Positions 1 through 9,211 are shown, counted from the first letter of the stretch. The stretch is 64,000 nucleotides of DNA from Lysobacterales bacterium 66-474 (GCA_001899805.1 MKWP01000016.1:62001-126000), one strand, 5' to 3'. Made by a program: numbers and translations. Notes: a model not told the origin generated them from the sequence alone.

Positions 1-171
1 CGGCATGACGACGGTCGCAACGATCACGAATGGGCGCAGCGCACGGACAAGTGCATGGGCGTCGCGCAACTCGGTGATTGCATCGACGAGCAATCGCGAC
101 GATCGATCTCGAAGCGCGACCGTGAAGAAGAACGTGCCGCCGGGAACACGGTTTCGACGGTAAGCAACCAT
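1..171 (-). CDS. REP-associated tyrosine transposase (RAYT, Y1_Tnp family), N-terminal part, truncated by the window edge
   Basis: Not in the supplied ORF track (under 60 aa inside the window). Manual reverse-strand translation from ATG at 171 gives MVAYRRNRVPGGTFFFTVALRDRSSRLLVDAITELRDAHALVRALRPFVIVATVVMP..., matching the typical RAYT start (YRRxxxPGGTYFFTV...VVMPDHLH). Confidence 0.85.
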   Translation of the reverse strand, partial: MVAYRRNRVPGGTFFFTVALRDRSSRLLVDAITELRDAHALVRALRPFVIVATVVMP

Positions 172-304
172 CGCCGCAGTTTGCCGCGCGGCGTGCCCGT
201 GGCCAGCGGCAGATGCCGCAATTCCTTGTCAGGCGATGCCCCGAACGTGGTAGCCAGGATGGAGCCGTGCAGTCGCGAAATCCGGGAACGTTCGATGAGT
301 TCAA

Positions 305-335
305 CCCCGGATTCCGCTTCGCTGCATCCGGGCTA
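305..335. repeat. REP-like palindrome beside the RAYT gene
   Basis: ccccggattccgcttcgctgcatccgggcta; arms CCCGGAT/ATCCGGG around a TTCGC centre; 134 bp upstream of the RAYT start. Confidence 0.65.
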
Positions 336-367
336 CTTGCCCGAATATTGTCGCGTACCGGCAGACG

Positions 368-580
368 TCATCGTCCGCCGCCGATTCCAGTGCGTTTCGC
401 GACTCGCCGTACAGCTTTCTTGGCAGCCTTTTTAACTGAGCCAGCTTTTTTCGTAATCCGCTTGGCGGCGCGCTTCTTTACGACGGAACCTTTGCGCGCA
501 ATTTTCTTGATTGCCTTCTTGGCGGCTTTACGAATCTTCTTGCTTGCTTTTTTTACTACACGCTTGCTGCGCGATTTCAT
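368..580 (-). CDS. Small Lys/Ala/Arg-rich basic protein (histone H1-like)
   Basis: 70 aa MKSRSKRVVKKASKKIRKAAKKAIKKIARKGSVVKKRAAKRITKKAG...; repeated AAKK motifs. Confidence 0.7.
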   Translation of the reverse strand: MKSRSKRVVKKASKKIRKAAKKAIKKIARKGSVVKKRAAKRITKKAGSVKKAAKKAVRRVAKRTGIGGGR

Positions 581-640
581 GTCTCATACCCTCCCGTGAA
601 CACAAAGTCGCGAAAATAAAGCTTGTATGCAGTCCTATCT

Positions 641-1474
641 CTAACCGCACTTGCTGTAGCCGCAGTTGAGACAGGTCTGGCAGCCGTCGAGCAGCACCAG
701 CGCCTGGGTATTGCACTTGCCGCACATCATCGCGCCGGGCGGAAAGGCACCGGCGTCGGCGGGGGCTTCGAGGACGTCGTCGGGGTCGCCGGAACCTGGC
801 TTGGGGGTGAGTGACGATTGCGACGACGCATCGTCATCGACCATCGCGCCGCCCATTTCGCCGGCGGTGCTTATTTCAGAGTTTTTTTTTGCGCCCTTGC
901 GCTCGTAGGCGGCGCGCTTCTCGGCGATCAGTTGCTTCTGCGCATCGGAGAGTTCGGCGCCCTTGAGCAGGCCGATCATGGTCAGGTGCGCCTCGATGAT
1001 GTTGCCGAGCTCGGCCACGATCGAGGGCATGTACACGCCGCCGGCCTTGAAGTAGCCGCCGCGCGGGTCGAACACGGCCTTCAGTTCCTCGACCAGGAAG
1101 GTGACGTCGCCGCCCTTGCGGAACACCGCGGACATGATGCGGGTGAGCGCCACGATCCACTGGAAGTGGTCCATGTTCTTCGAGTTGATGAAGATCTCGA
1201 AGGGGCGGCGCATCTCGAATTCGGTGCCGGCGTTCAGCACGATGTCGTTGATGGTGACGTACAGCGCGTGCTCGAACAGCGGCGATTTGATCTTGTAGGT
1301 GGCGCCGATCAGGATTTCCGGACGCTCGAGCTTCTCGTGCATCTGGATGATTTCGGCGGCCACCGGTTCGGCTGCCTGCCCGGCGGACGCGGGGGTCGCG
1401 GTTGTAGCGGCGGCAGGCGTCTCGTTGCCGAGCACCTGGTAGCCCTTGATCTTCTTGTTGATGCGGATGGTCAT
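641..1474 (-). CDS. nrdJb: Class II ribonucleotide reductase accessory subunit NrdJb-like (TSCPD domain, C-terminal Cys cluster)
   Basis: MTIRINKKIKGYQVLG... with FDPRGGYFKAGGVYMPSIVAELGNIIEAH and a C-terminal MCGKCNTQALVLLDGCQTCLNCGYSKCG zinc-finger-like tail; nrdJa lies nearby on the same strand. Confidence 0.8.
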   Translation of the reverse strand: MTIRINKKIKGYQVLGNETPAAATTATPASAGQAAEPVAAEIIQMHEKLERPEILIGATYKIKSPLFEHALYVTINDIVLNAGTEFEMRRPFEIFINSKNMDHFQWIVALTRIMSAVFRKGGDVTFLVEELKAVFDPRGGYFKAGGVYMPSIVAELGNIIEAHLTMIGLLKGAELSDAQKQLIAEKRAAYERKGAKKNSEISTAGEMGGAMVDDDASSQSSLTPKPGSGDPDDVLEAPADAGAFPPGAMMCGKCNTQALVLLDGCQTCLNCGYSKCG

Positions 1475-1562
1475 GTGGTGATGTTCCTGCGCCCGGTCCG
1501 GCAGGGCGTGATCCAAAAGCGACGCCGGCCCGGCTGGGGCCGGCGTCCCGGGTACCGCGGTA

Positions 1563-1958
1563 TTACTTTTTCTTTCGGGCAGCCTTGCGGGCGCCTTTCT
1601 TCGCGGCCTTCTTCCTGGCGCCGCCCTTCTTCACGGCCTTGCGCGCGCCTTTCTTGACCGCCTTGCGGCTGGTCTTCCTGGCAGCCTTGCGTGCACCTTT
1701 CTTCGCGGCCTTCTTCCTGGCGCCGCCCTTCTTCGCGGCCTTGCGCGCAGTCTTCTTGGCCGCCTTCTTCACGGCCTTTTTGGCAGCCTTCCTGGCAGGC
1801 TTGGCCTTCTTCGCCGCCTTCTTGGCAGCCGGTTTCCTGGCGGCCTTCTTCTTCGCGGGTTTCTTGGCGGCCGGTTTGGCAGCGGCCGGGGCCGGTGCAG
1901 CGGGCGCTGCCGCGGGCTCTTCGGTGATGCTCCACGGGAACGTGGTTTCGTTGCTCAT
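1563..1958 (-). CDS. Histone H1-like Lys/Ala-rich DNA-binding protein
   Basis: 131 aa MSNETTFPWSITEEPAAAPAAPAPAAAKPAAKKPAKKKAARKPAAKKAAKK...; short acidic N-terminus followed by an AAKK-repeat tail. Confidence 0.8.
   Translation of the reverse strand: MSNETTFPWSITEEPAAAPAAPAPAAAKPAAKKPAKKKAARKPAAKKAAKKAKPARKAAKKAVKKAAKKTARKAAKKGGARKKAAKKGARKAARKTSRKAVKKGARKAVKKGGARKKAAKKGARKAARKKK
1581..1748. repeat. Intragenic direct repeat in the H1-like gene (two ~66-bp units, 102-bp period)
   Basis: agccttgcg..gcctttcttcgcggccttcttcctggcgccgcccttcttc.cggccttgcgcgc at 1581-1646 and again at 1683-1748 with about 3 mismatches; 102 bp = 34 codons. Confidence 0.8.
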
Positions 1959-2295
1959 CGGATGCTCCTCCGGATGGATCGTTGACAGTGGACCACTGGT
2001 TGCAACATCACGACGGCGACGCGCGTCGCCGTGGACGCATTCTCACACAACGCGAAGCACGTGCGCGCTTTTTTTTGTATCGTCCATGACCGCTGATTTT
2101 GAAGCGTCCGAGAGTGCTCACGTTCCCGGTTGGGGCCCCTGAAGAACCGTCGCGAGCGAACAACGCCATCCATGGCGAAAGGGCTCCGTGATTGCGTGAC
2201 GCCGGAGCACAGCAAGCGGAGCGTACACGTCAGTACGTGGGCATTGCGAGCACCGCCGGCACGTAAGCTGCCGAGCGCAGCAGGTTGTTCAGGGG

Positions 2296-4443
2296 TTAAA
2301 ACTTTCCGTAGTAACCCTCTTTCAGAGCATCGAACAGGTTGGCGGCGGTGTGGGTTTCGCCGTCGTACTCGACTTCCTCATTGCCTTTCACCTCGACCAC
2401 GCTGCCGTCTTCCAGCTCGAAGCGGTAGGTGGTGTTGGCAAGGTCGGCGTCCTTCACCAGCACGCCCTGGAAGGCGGCCGGGTTGAAGCGGAAGGTGGTG
2501 CAGCCCTTGAGGCCGGCCTTGTAGGCGTGGAAATAGATGTCCTTGAAATCCTCGTACGGATAGTCGGTCGGCACGTTGGCGGTCTTGGAGATCGACGAAT
2601 CCACCCACTTCTGCGCCGCGGCCTGGATGTCGACGTGCTGGACCGGGCTGATGTCGTCGGCGGCCACGAAATAGTCCGGCAGCTTTTCGTTGGGTTCGTC
2701 GGAACCGGGCCTGGCCTCGGCATTGATCAGCGCGCGGTAGGCGAGCAGTTCGTAACTCATCACCTCGACCTTTTCCTTGGTCTTCTTGCCGGGCCGGATC
2801 ACGTTGCGCGAATAGCTGTGCGCGAACGAGGGCTCGATGCCGTTCGAGGCGTTGTTGGCCAGCGACAGGGAAATGGTGCCGGTGGGCGCGATCGAGGTGT
2901 GGTGGGTGAAGCGCGCGCCGGTTTCGGCAAGCTTGTCGACCAGCCCGGGCGCCGCTTCGGCGACTCGCTGCATGTAGCGCGAATACTTCGCGTGCAGCAC
3001 GCGGCCGGGAATGCGGTCGCCGGCCTTGTAACCATCGCGCGCCATCTCCGGGCGCTTGCGCAGCATGTCGCCGGTGACCGTGAAGTCCTGCATGAGGATT
3101 GGCGCGGGGCCTTTTTCCCTGGCGAGATCGAGCGCGACTTCCCAGCCGGCCAGCGCCATCTCGCGCGAAACGTCTTCGGTGAACGCGATCGCCTCGGGCG
3201 AGCCGTAGCGCAGCTTCAACATCGCCAGCGTGCTCCCCAGGCCCAGGAAACCCATGCCGTGGCGGCGCTTGTTCATGATTTCGTCGCGCTGCTTGGCCAA
3301 TGGCAGGCCGTTCACCTCGACCACGTTGTCGAGCATGCGGGTGAACACGCGCACGACTTCCTTGTACTCGTCCATGTCGAAGTGCGCCTTGGGCCCGAAC
3401 GGGTCGCGCACGAAGCGGGTCAGGTTCACCGAGCCCAGCAGGCACGAACCGTAAGGCGGCAGCGGTTGTTCGCCGCAGGGGTTGGTCGCGCGGATGTGCT
3501 CGCACCACCAGTTGTTGTTCATCTCGTTGACGCGGTCGATCAGGATGAAGCCCGGCTCGGCGTAGTCGTACGTCGAGACCATGATCATGTCCCACAGGTG
3601 GCGCGCGCGGATGTGGCCGTAGATCTTGCAGGCGACCAGGCCGTCGTCGCGCACGAGGTAGTTGTCGTGGCTGGGCCATTCGCGCCACACGACCTGGCTG
3701 GAATCACCCAGGTCCACTTCGTCTTTTTCCTTGACGTGCACCGGGAACACCAGCGGCCAGTCGGCATCGGTTTCCACCGCCTGCATGAAGCCGTCGGTGA
3801 TCAGCAAGGAAAGATTGAACTGGCGCAGGCGTCCATCCTCGCGCTTGGCGCGGATGAACTCTTTCACGTCCGGGTGCGAGACATCGAACGTGCCCATCTG
3901 CGCGCCGCGCCGGCCGCCGGCCGACGATACGGTGAAACACATCTTGTCGTAGATGTCCATGAACGACAGCGGGCCCGAGGTGTAGGCGCCCGCGCCGGAC
4001 ACGTAGGCGTTGCGCGGGCGCAGCGTCGAGAATTCGTAGCCGATGCCGCAACCGGCCTTCAGCGTGAGTCCGGCCTCGTGGACTTTTTCGAGGATGTCGT
4101 CCATCGAATCGGTGATGGTGCCGGATACTGTGCAGTTGATGGTGGACGTGGCCGGCTTGTGCTCGCGCGCTCCGGCGTTGGAGGTGATGCGCCCGGCCGG
4201 GATCGCGCCATGGCGCAGCGCCCACAGGAAACGTTCGTGCCACTTCTCGCGCAATTCGGGCGTGGTTTCGACGTCGGCCAGCGCGCGCGCGACCCGCGAC
4301 CAGGTGTCGTCCACGGTCGCGTCGACCGGTTCGCCCTGCTTGGTCTTGAGGCGGTATTTCTTGTCCCAGATGTCCAGTGATGCCGGTTGCAGGGGAACCT
4401 CCGTTGCCGCCCGCGTCAATTGCTGTGCCCGCGCCGTACCCAT
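2296..4443 (-). CDS. nrdJa: Adenosylcobalamin-dependent ribonucleoside-diphosphate reductase, catalytic subunit (class II)
   Basis: MGTARAQQLTRAATEVPLQPASLDIWDKKYRLKTKQG...; NATNPCGEQPLPPYGSCLLGSVNLTRFV; ends GCTTFRFNP...LKEGYYGKF. Start reset from 4656 to ATG at 4443. Confidence 0.92.
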   Translation of the reverse strand: MGTARAQQLTRAATEVPLQPASLDIWDKKYRLKTKQGEPVDATVDDTWSRVARALADVETTPELREKWHERFLWALRHGAIPAGRITSNAGAREHKPATSTINCTVSGTITDSMDDILEKVHEAGLTLKAGCGIGYEFSTLRPRNAYVSGAGAYTSGPLSFMDIYDKMCFTVSSAGGRRGAQMGTFDVSHPDVKEFIRAKREDGRLRQFNLSLLITDGFMQAVETDADWPLVFPVHVKEKDEVDLGDSSQVVWREWPSHDNYLVRDDGLVACKIYGHIRARHLWDMIMVSTYDYAEPGFILIDRVNEMNNNWWCEHIRATNPCGEQPLPPYGSCLLGSVNLTRFVRDPFGPKAHFDMDEYKEVVRVFTRMLDNVVEVNGLPLAKQRDEIMNKRRHGMGFLGLGSTLAMLKLRYGSPEAIAFTEDVSREMALAGWEVALDLAREKGPAPILMQDFTVTGDMLRKRPEMARDGYKAGDRIPGRVLHAKYSRYMQRVAEAAPGLVDKLAETGARFTHHTSIAPTGTISLSLANNASNGIEPSFAHSYSRNVIRPGKKTKEKVEVMSYELLAYRALINAEARPGSDEPNEKLPDYFVAADDISPVQHVDIQAAAQKWVDSSISKTANVPTDYPYEDFKDIYFHAYKAGLKGCTTFRFNPAAFQGVLVKDADLANTTYRFELEDGSVVEVKGNEEVEYDGETHTAANLFDALKEGYYGKF

Positions 4444-4682
4444 CTTGTTATTGCCTCCGTGTCTTTCCGGGCTTGTTGGTTGAGTGCCCGGGTGCCGACG
4501 ATAGTGCCTCGACGCCGTGCCCTGAGGCACCGCGTTCCGGATTCGATTCAGTTGCCTGGGCCGCCCCGCCTCGGCGTGTGCCGAATGCGTTGAGCCAAGC
4601 CCGACCGCCAGACCCGCATCTTCGAGTATCCCCCGTTCGAACCGTCTTGAAGCCAAACCCTTGGGCTATCCGACAGCCCAGG

Positions 4683-4698
4683 ACACAAGATGTTGTGA
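4683..4698. promoter_or_regulatory. Candidate NrdR box upstream of nrdJa
   Basis: ACACAAGATGTTGTGA compared with the NrdR consensus acaCwAtATaTwGtgt from memory; inverted repeat CACAA-N4-TTGTG; 240 bp upstream of the nrdJa start. Confidence 0.6.
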
Positions 4699-4872
4699 TC
4701 ACGAGCGGAATCCAACCCTACGCTGACGCGGCGGGTCTGTAAAGGGCCGGCGCAAAAAAATTCGCGGGATCGATGCAGAGTCGCATGGAGGCTGGGGTCG
4801 GGGTACGTGAACGCCATCGCGACGATGGCTGTCCGATAATGCCGGGATACTTTCTTGAGCCGAGGAGCCACC

Positions 4873-6258
4873 ATGACGTCCGCCGCCCACCTGCGCCTTT
4901 CCTGCCTGATCGCGACCGCCGCGCTGGCGCTGTTGCTGGCGATCCCGGCCCCGGCGGGAACCCTGCCGGAAGCGGTGAACGGCCAGCCGTTGCCGTCGTT
5001 GGCGCCGATGCTGGCCAGGGTGTCGCCGGCGGTCGTCAACATCTCCTCGACCAGCCACCGCCGGGTCGCGGTGAATCCGTTCTTCAGCGATCCGATCATG
5101 CGCCAGTTCTTCGGGCTGCCCGCGGTGCCGCCCTCGCGCGAGTTGGTCCAGCAATCATTGGGGTCGGGCGTGATCGTCGATGCGAAACAGGGTTACATCC
5201 TCACCAACAACCACGTGATCGCGGGCGCCGACGAAATCCAGGTGACCCTCACCGACGGCAAGTCGTACAAGGCCAAGCTGATCGGCACCGATCCGCAGAC
5301 CGACCTCGCGGTGATCCAGATCCAGGCGCCCGGCCTGGTCGCCTTGCCGCTGGCGGATTCGTCGAAACTGCGGGTGGGCGATTTCGTGGTGGCGGTCGGC
5401 GATCCGTTCGGGCTGGGCCAGTCGGCGACCTCGGGGATCGTTTCGGGTTTGCAGCGCCAGGACCTGCGCCGCAGCGGCGTGCAGAACTACATCCAGACCG
5501 ACGCCTCGATCAATCCCGGCAACTCCGGCGGCGCGCTGGTCAACCTCGACGGCGCACTGGTCGGCATCAATTCGATGATCTATTCGCCTTCGGGCGCAAG
5601 CGCGGGCCTTGGTTTCGCGATTCCCTCCGATCTCGCCAGCGAGGTCATGCAACAGTTGATCGCGCACGGCAAGGTGGTGCGCGGCAGCCTCGGCGTGGAC
5701 GCGCAGGACCTCTCGTCGCGGGTGGCCGCGGCGCTCGGCATCAAGGCGACGCGTGGCGCGTTGATCACCAACGTGATGCCCGATTCGCCGGCCGCCAAGG
5801 CGGGACTGAAGCCGGGCGACCTCGTCACCAGCGTCAACGGCAAGCCCATCACCGACGCCCAGGATTTGCGCAACGTGCAGGGCCTCGCGCCGCTCGGCAG
5901 CACGCTCGCGCTGGGCGTCGACCGCGGCGGCCGCGCGCTGACCATCGACGCGAAGCTCACCGCCGTCAGCAACCAGGCCGATGGCGCGTCGCTGGACGCG
6001 CGCCTCGCCGGCGCGACCCTGGTCGACGCGCCGGCCGGCGACGACCAGGGCGTCGAAGGCGTCACGATCGAGACCGTCGCGACGGGCAGCCGTGCCGCGC
6101 GCAACGGCCTCGCCGGTGGCGACATCGTGGTCGGCGTCAACAACGTGGCCACGCCCGACCTTGCGCAATTGCGCCGCGTGTTCGCGCTGCACCCGCGCGT
6201 GCTGGTGCTGTCGCTGGTGCGCGAGGGACAGCTCGTGCAAATCCAGATCGGTGGCTGA
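4873..6258 (+). CDS. Do family (DegP/DegQ-like) periplasmic serine endoprotease with PDZ domains
   Basis: Signal peptide; YILTNNHVIAGADEIQV, TDLAVIQI, NPGNSGGALVNLDG motifs; two PDZ-like domains. ATG at 4873 after GAGGAG. Confidence 0.93.
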   Translation: MTSAAHLRLSCLIATAALALLLAIPAPAGTLPEAVNGQPLPSLAPMLARVSPAVVNISSTSHRRVAVNPFFSDPIMRQFFGLPAVPPSRELVQQSLGSGVIVDAKQGYILTNNHVIAGADEIQVTLTDGKSYKAKLIGTDPQTDLAVIQIQAPGLVALPLADSSKLRVGDFVVAVGDPFGLGQSATSGIVSGLQRQDLRRSGVQNYIQTDASINPGNSGGALVNLDGALVGINSMIYSPSGASAGLGFAIPSDLASEVMQQLIAHGKVVRGSLGVDAQDLSSRVAAALGIKATRGALITNVMPDSPAAKAGLKPGDLVTSVNGKPITDAQDLRNVQGLAPLGSTLALGVDRGGRALTIDAKLTAVSNQADGASLDARLAGATLVDAPAGDDQGVEGVTIETVATGSRAARNGLAGGDIVVGVNNVATPDLAQLRRVFALHPRVLVLSLVREGQLVQIQIGG

Positions 6259-6448
6259 GGACCGCTGCATGACCTGCTGCGGTCCTTCACCTGCCCGTTC
6301 ATCAGGGCAGCCGCTGCCTGTTCGTGAAAACGTGAGCGGCGTCATCGAAACACGGTGCGGGAAGCTGAACGGCGGCGTCGCAGCCAACGCCGGTTCCGCC
6401 ATAATCGGGCCGCTTCCCTTCTCCTGACCCTCGCACGGTATCCCGTTC

Positions 6449-7771
6449 ATGCTCAAACGTTCGCTGCGTCCCCTCGTCCTCCCTTTCGCGGTCGCGTTCT
6501 GCACTGTCGCGCTGGCGGCTCCCGCCAAGCACAAGCCGCGCCACGAAACCACCCACTCCGGGAGCTCCGGCACCGCGCTGATCGTGCGCGGCGACCAGGT
6601 CAGCACGGCCGGCCTCGTCAACGCCGTCGCCAATGCCTTCGCCGACACCGGCGACGGCCATCTCGACGTGCAACCGTTCAACACCATCGACGGCATCGAC
6701 CGTGCGCTGGACGGTTCGGTCGACCTCGCCGCCAGCGCGCGTCCGGCGTACCCGAAGCGCGCCCAGGAAGCGGGGCTGACCTTTACCCCGGTGGCGTGGG
6801 ACGCGCTGGTGATGATCACCAACGAAGCCAACCCGGTCGGCAACCTGACGCTGAAGCAGTTGCACGACATCTACTACGGCAAGATCAGGAACTGGTCCGA
6901 AGTGGGCGGCCGCGACGAGCCGATCGACCTCGATGGCGTGGCCTCGCCGCTGGACGGCATCCAGTTCAGTTTCCGCCGGCTGGTGTTCGGCAACGGCGAC
7001 TACCCGGTCGCGGTGCCGCGCCTGTTCATCAACATCGATTCGCTGCAGCAGGAAGTGTCGCTGGACGGCAAGGCGCTGGCGCTCTCCACGCTGGTGCACG
7101 CGCGCCGCCAGAAGGGCATCAGGATCATCCCGATCGAAGGCGTCACCCCCAGCATCGCCACGCTGCAAAACGCGACTTATCCGCTGCCCGTGACGATCTA
7201 CCTCGCCTACAAGGCCGACAGCCCGAAGATCGCCGCGATCCAGAAGTTCCTCGGCTTCCTGGGCGGCGGCGAGGCGGACGGCATCCTGCGCAGCCACGAT
7301 TTGCTGCCTTACGCGCAGGCCACCGTGCTGAACGCCAAGAGCGAGATGGACCGCATCAATACCATCGGCGCGCGCATGATCACCGAAGGCTTGCCGCCCG
7401 AATACGCGCCCGGCAACGAATTCGCGCGCCTGGCCGGCAATCCGCAGGAAGTCGCGCGTGCCGCGGCGCTGCAACAGGCCGCCGCCAGGCAGGTCGCCGC
7501 GGCGGACGCGCAGCGCGCGGCACTGAGCCAGGCCGCGGGCGTCGATCCCGCGCCGAGCGCTGCGCCAGCAACCGCGCGGGCCGCCGACTACACCGTGGTG
7601 GGTGGCGACACGCTTTCGAAGATCGCCAAGAGCCACTCGATCAGCGTCGACGACTTGCGCAAGTGGAACCACCTGCGCGGCGACATGCTGCAGGTCGGGC
7701 AGGTGCTGAAGCTGTCCTCGAACGCGACCGCGGGCAGCGCCACCTGCTCGGCAAGTGCAACGGCGTGCTGA
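6449..7771 (+). CDS. PstS-like substrate-binding domain protein with C-terminal LysM domain
   Basis: TFTPVAWDALVMITNEANPVGNLTLKQLHDIYYGKIRNWSEVGG is typical of PBP-like phosphate-binding proteins; C-terminal YTVVGGDTLSKIAKSHSISVDDLRKWNHLRGDMLQVGQVLKL is LysM. Confidence 0.85.
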   Translation: MLKRSLRPLVLPFAVAFCTVALAAPAKHKPRHETTHSGSSGTALIVRGDQVSTAGLVNAVANAFADTGDGHLDVQPFNTIDGIDRALDGSVDLAASARPAYPKRAQEAGLTFTPVAWDALVMITNEANPVGNLTLKQLHDIYYGKIRNWSEVGGRDEPIDLDGVASPLDGIQFSFRRLVFGNGDYPVAVPRLFINIDSLQQEVSLDGKALALSTLVHARRQKGIRIIPIEGVTPSIATLQNATYPLPVTIYLAYKADSPKIAAIQKFLGFLGGGEADGILRSHDLLPYAQATVLNAKSEMDRINTIGARMITEGLPPEYAPGNEFARLAGNPQEVARAAALQQAAARQVAAADAQRAALSQAAGVDPAPSAAPATARAADYTVVGGDTLSKIAKSHSISVDDLRKWNHLRGDMLQVGQVLKLSSNATAGSATCSASATAC

Positions 7772-7819
7772 AGACCGCCTGCGCGTGATGCGAGCCGCCG
7801 GTCCCGGGAAGCGCGCCGC

Positions 7820-9193
7820 GTGCTCGGGCTGAGCGAGGACCGCCGCGCCCGGCGCGCCTTGCCGTTGACGCCGCTGTCGCGTGACGGCTGGGCCGCGTTC
7901 GCGAAAACCCTGGGTGCGCGGCAACGGCGCTGGGCGGAGGCCAACGGATTCGCGGGACAGGCCGGCGCGTTCTGCATGCTGCCCGATGCGCGCGGCGGCA
8001 GCGCGCGCGCGCTGTGCGGCATCGACCCCGCCTCGCCGCCGCTTGCCTTGGGTGCATTTCCGTACCGACTGCCCGCGCAGGATTACCGCCTCGACGGCGA
8101 CGCGCTGTCCGCCCGCGATGCCGCGCTCGGCTGGGCGCTGGGCAGCTACCGCTTCACGAAGTACCACAAGCCGCACACGGAGCCCGCACGGCTGCTGGTG
8201 CCGCGCGCGGTGCTGGACGACATCGCGCCGACCGTCGATGCCATCACGCGCCTTCGCGACATGATCAATACGCCGGCGCAGGACTTCGGACCCGCGGAAG
8301 TCTGCGCGGCGGTGCGCGAAGTCGCGGAACGTTTCGGCGCGAAGTGCCGCGAGTGGAGCGGCGACGGTCTGTTGAAAGCCGGGTTCCCGACCGTGCACGC
8401 GGTCGGGCGCGCCAGCCCGCGCGCACCGCGCTTGATCGAACTGCGCTGGGGCAGTCCGGAACACCCGTTGCTCGCCATCGTCGGCAAGGGCGTGTGCTTC
8501 GACACCGGCGGCCTGAACCTCAAGACCGGCGACGGCATGCGCTGGATGAAGAAGGACATGGGCGGCGCCGCGCACGCGCTGGCGCTGGCGCAACTGGTGA
8601 TGGCGTCGAACCTGCCGGTGCGGTTGCTGCTGGTGATCCCGACCGTGGACAACGCGGTCGCGGGCGACGCGCTGCGTCCCGGCGACGTGATCCGCACCCG
8701 CGCCGGCACCACGGTCGAAGTCGACAACACCGACGCCGAAGGCCGCTTGATCCTGTGCGATGCGCTGGCGCTGGCGGTGGAGAACAAGCCCGACCTGCTG
8801 ATCGATTTCGCCACCCTCACCGGCGCCGCGCGCGTCGCGCTCGGGCCCGACCTGCCCGCGCTGTTCGCCAATCGCGATGATGTCGCCAACGGCTTGATCG
8901 CGGCCGCCGACGCGCAACACGATCTCGTCTGGCGCCTGCCGTTGTGGCAGCCGTACCGCGCGATGCTCGCCTCCGCATTCGCCGACACCTGCAACACCGG
9001 CGCCTCGCGCCATGCCGGCGCGATCACCGCCGCGCTGTACCTGCAGCACTTCGTGCCGGCGAACGTGCCCTGGATGCACGTCGACGTGTACGCCTGGAAC
9101 GACGCCGAGCGCCCCGGCCGCCCGCGCGGCGGCGACGCGCAATCGTTGCGCGCGTTCCACGCCTTCCTGCGGCAACGCTACGCGCGCGGCTGA
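7820..9193 (+). CDS. Leucyl aminopeptidase family protein (M17)
   Basis: VGKGVCFDTGGLNLKTGDGMRWMKKDMGGAAHALALA and NTDAEGRLILCDAL are M17 signatures; exact start uncertain. Confidence 0.9.
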   Translation: MLGLSEDRRARRALPLTPLSRDGWAAFAKTLGARQRRWAEANGFAGQAGAFCMLPDARGGSARALCGIDPASPPLALGAFPYRLPAQDYRLDGDALSARDAALGWALGSYRFTKYHKPHTEPARLLVPRAVLDDIAPTVDAITRLRDMINTPAQDFGPAEVCAAVREVAERFGAKCREWSGDGLLKAGFPTVHAVGRASPRAPRLIELRWGSPEHPLLAIVGKGVCFDTGGLNLKTGDGMRWMKKDMGGAAHALALAQLVMASNLPVRLLLVIPTVDNAVAGDALRPGDVIRTRAGTTVEVDNTDAEGRLILCDALALAVENKPDLLIDFATLTGAARVALGPDLPALFANRDDVANGLIAAADAQHDLVWRLPLWQPYRAMLASAFADTCNTGASRHAGAITAALYLQHFVPANVPWMHVDVYAWNDAERPGRPRGGDAQSLRAFHAFLRQRYARG

Positions 9194-9211
9194 CGCCGCG
9201 CACGGCGCACG

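Noticed and set aside
213-599. Plus-strand 128-aa ORF
   Set aside because: Antisense of the basic 70-aa protein.
1585-2142. Plus-strand ORF with FFAAFFLAPPFF repeats, looking like a repetitive membrane protein
   Set aside because: Complement of the AAKK codons of the H1-like gene; hydrophobic appearance is an artefact.
6302-9175. 957-aa minus-strand ORF
   Set aside because: Low-complexity Arg/Gly/His-rich antisense ORF across the PBP-LysM and M17 genes; no recognisable domains.
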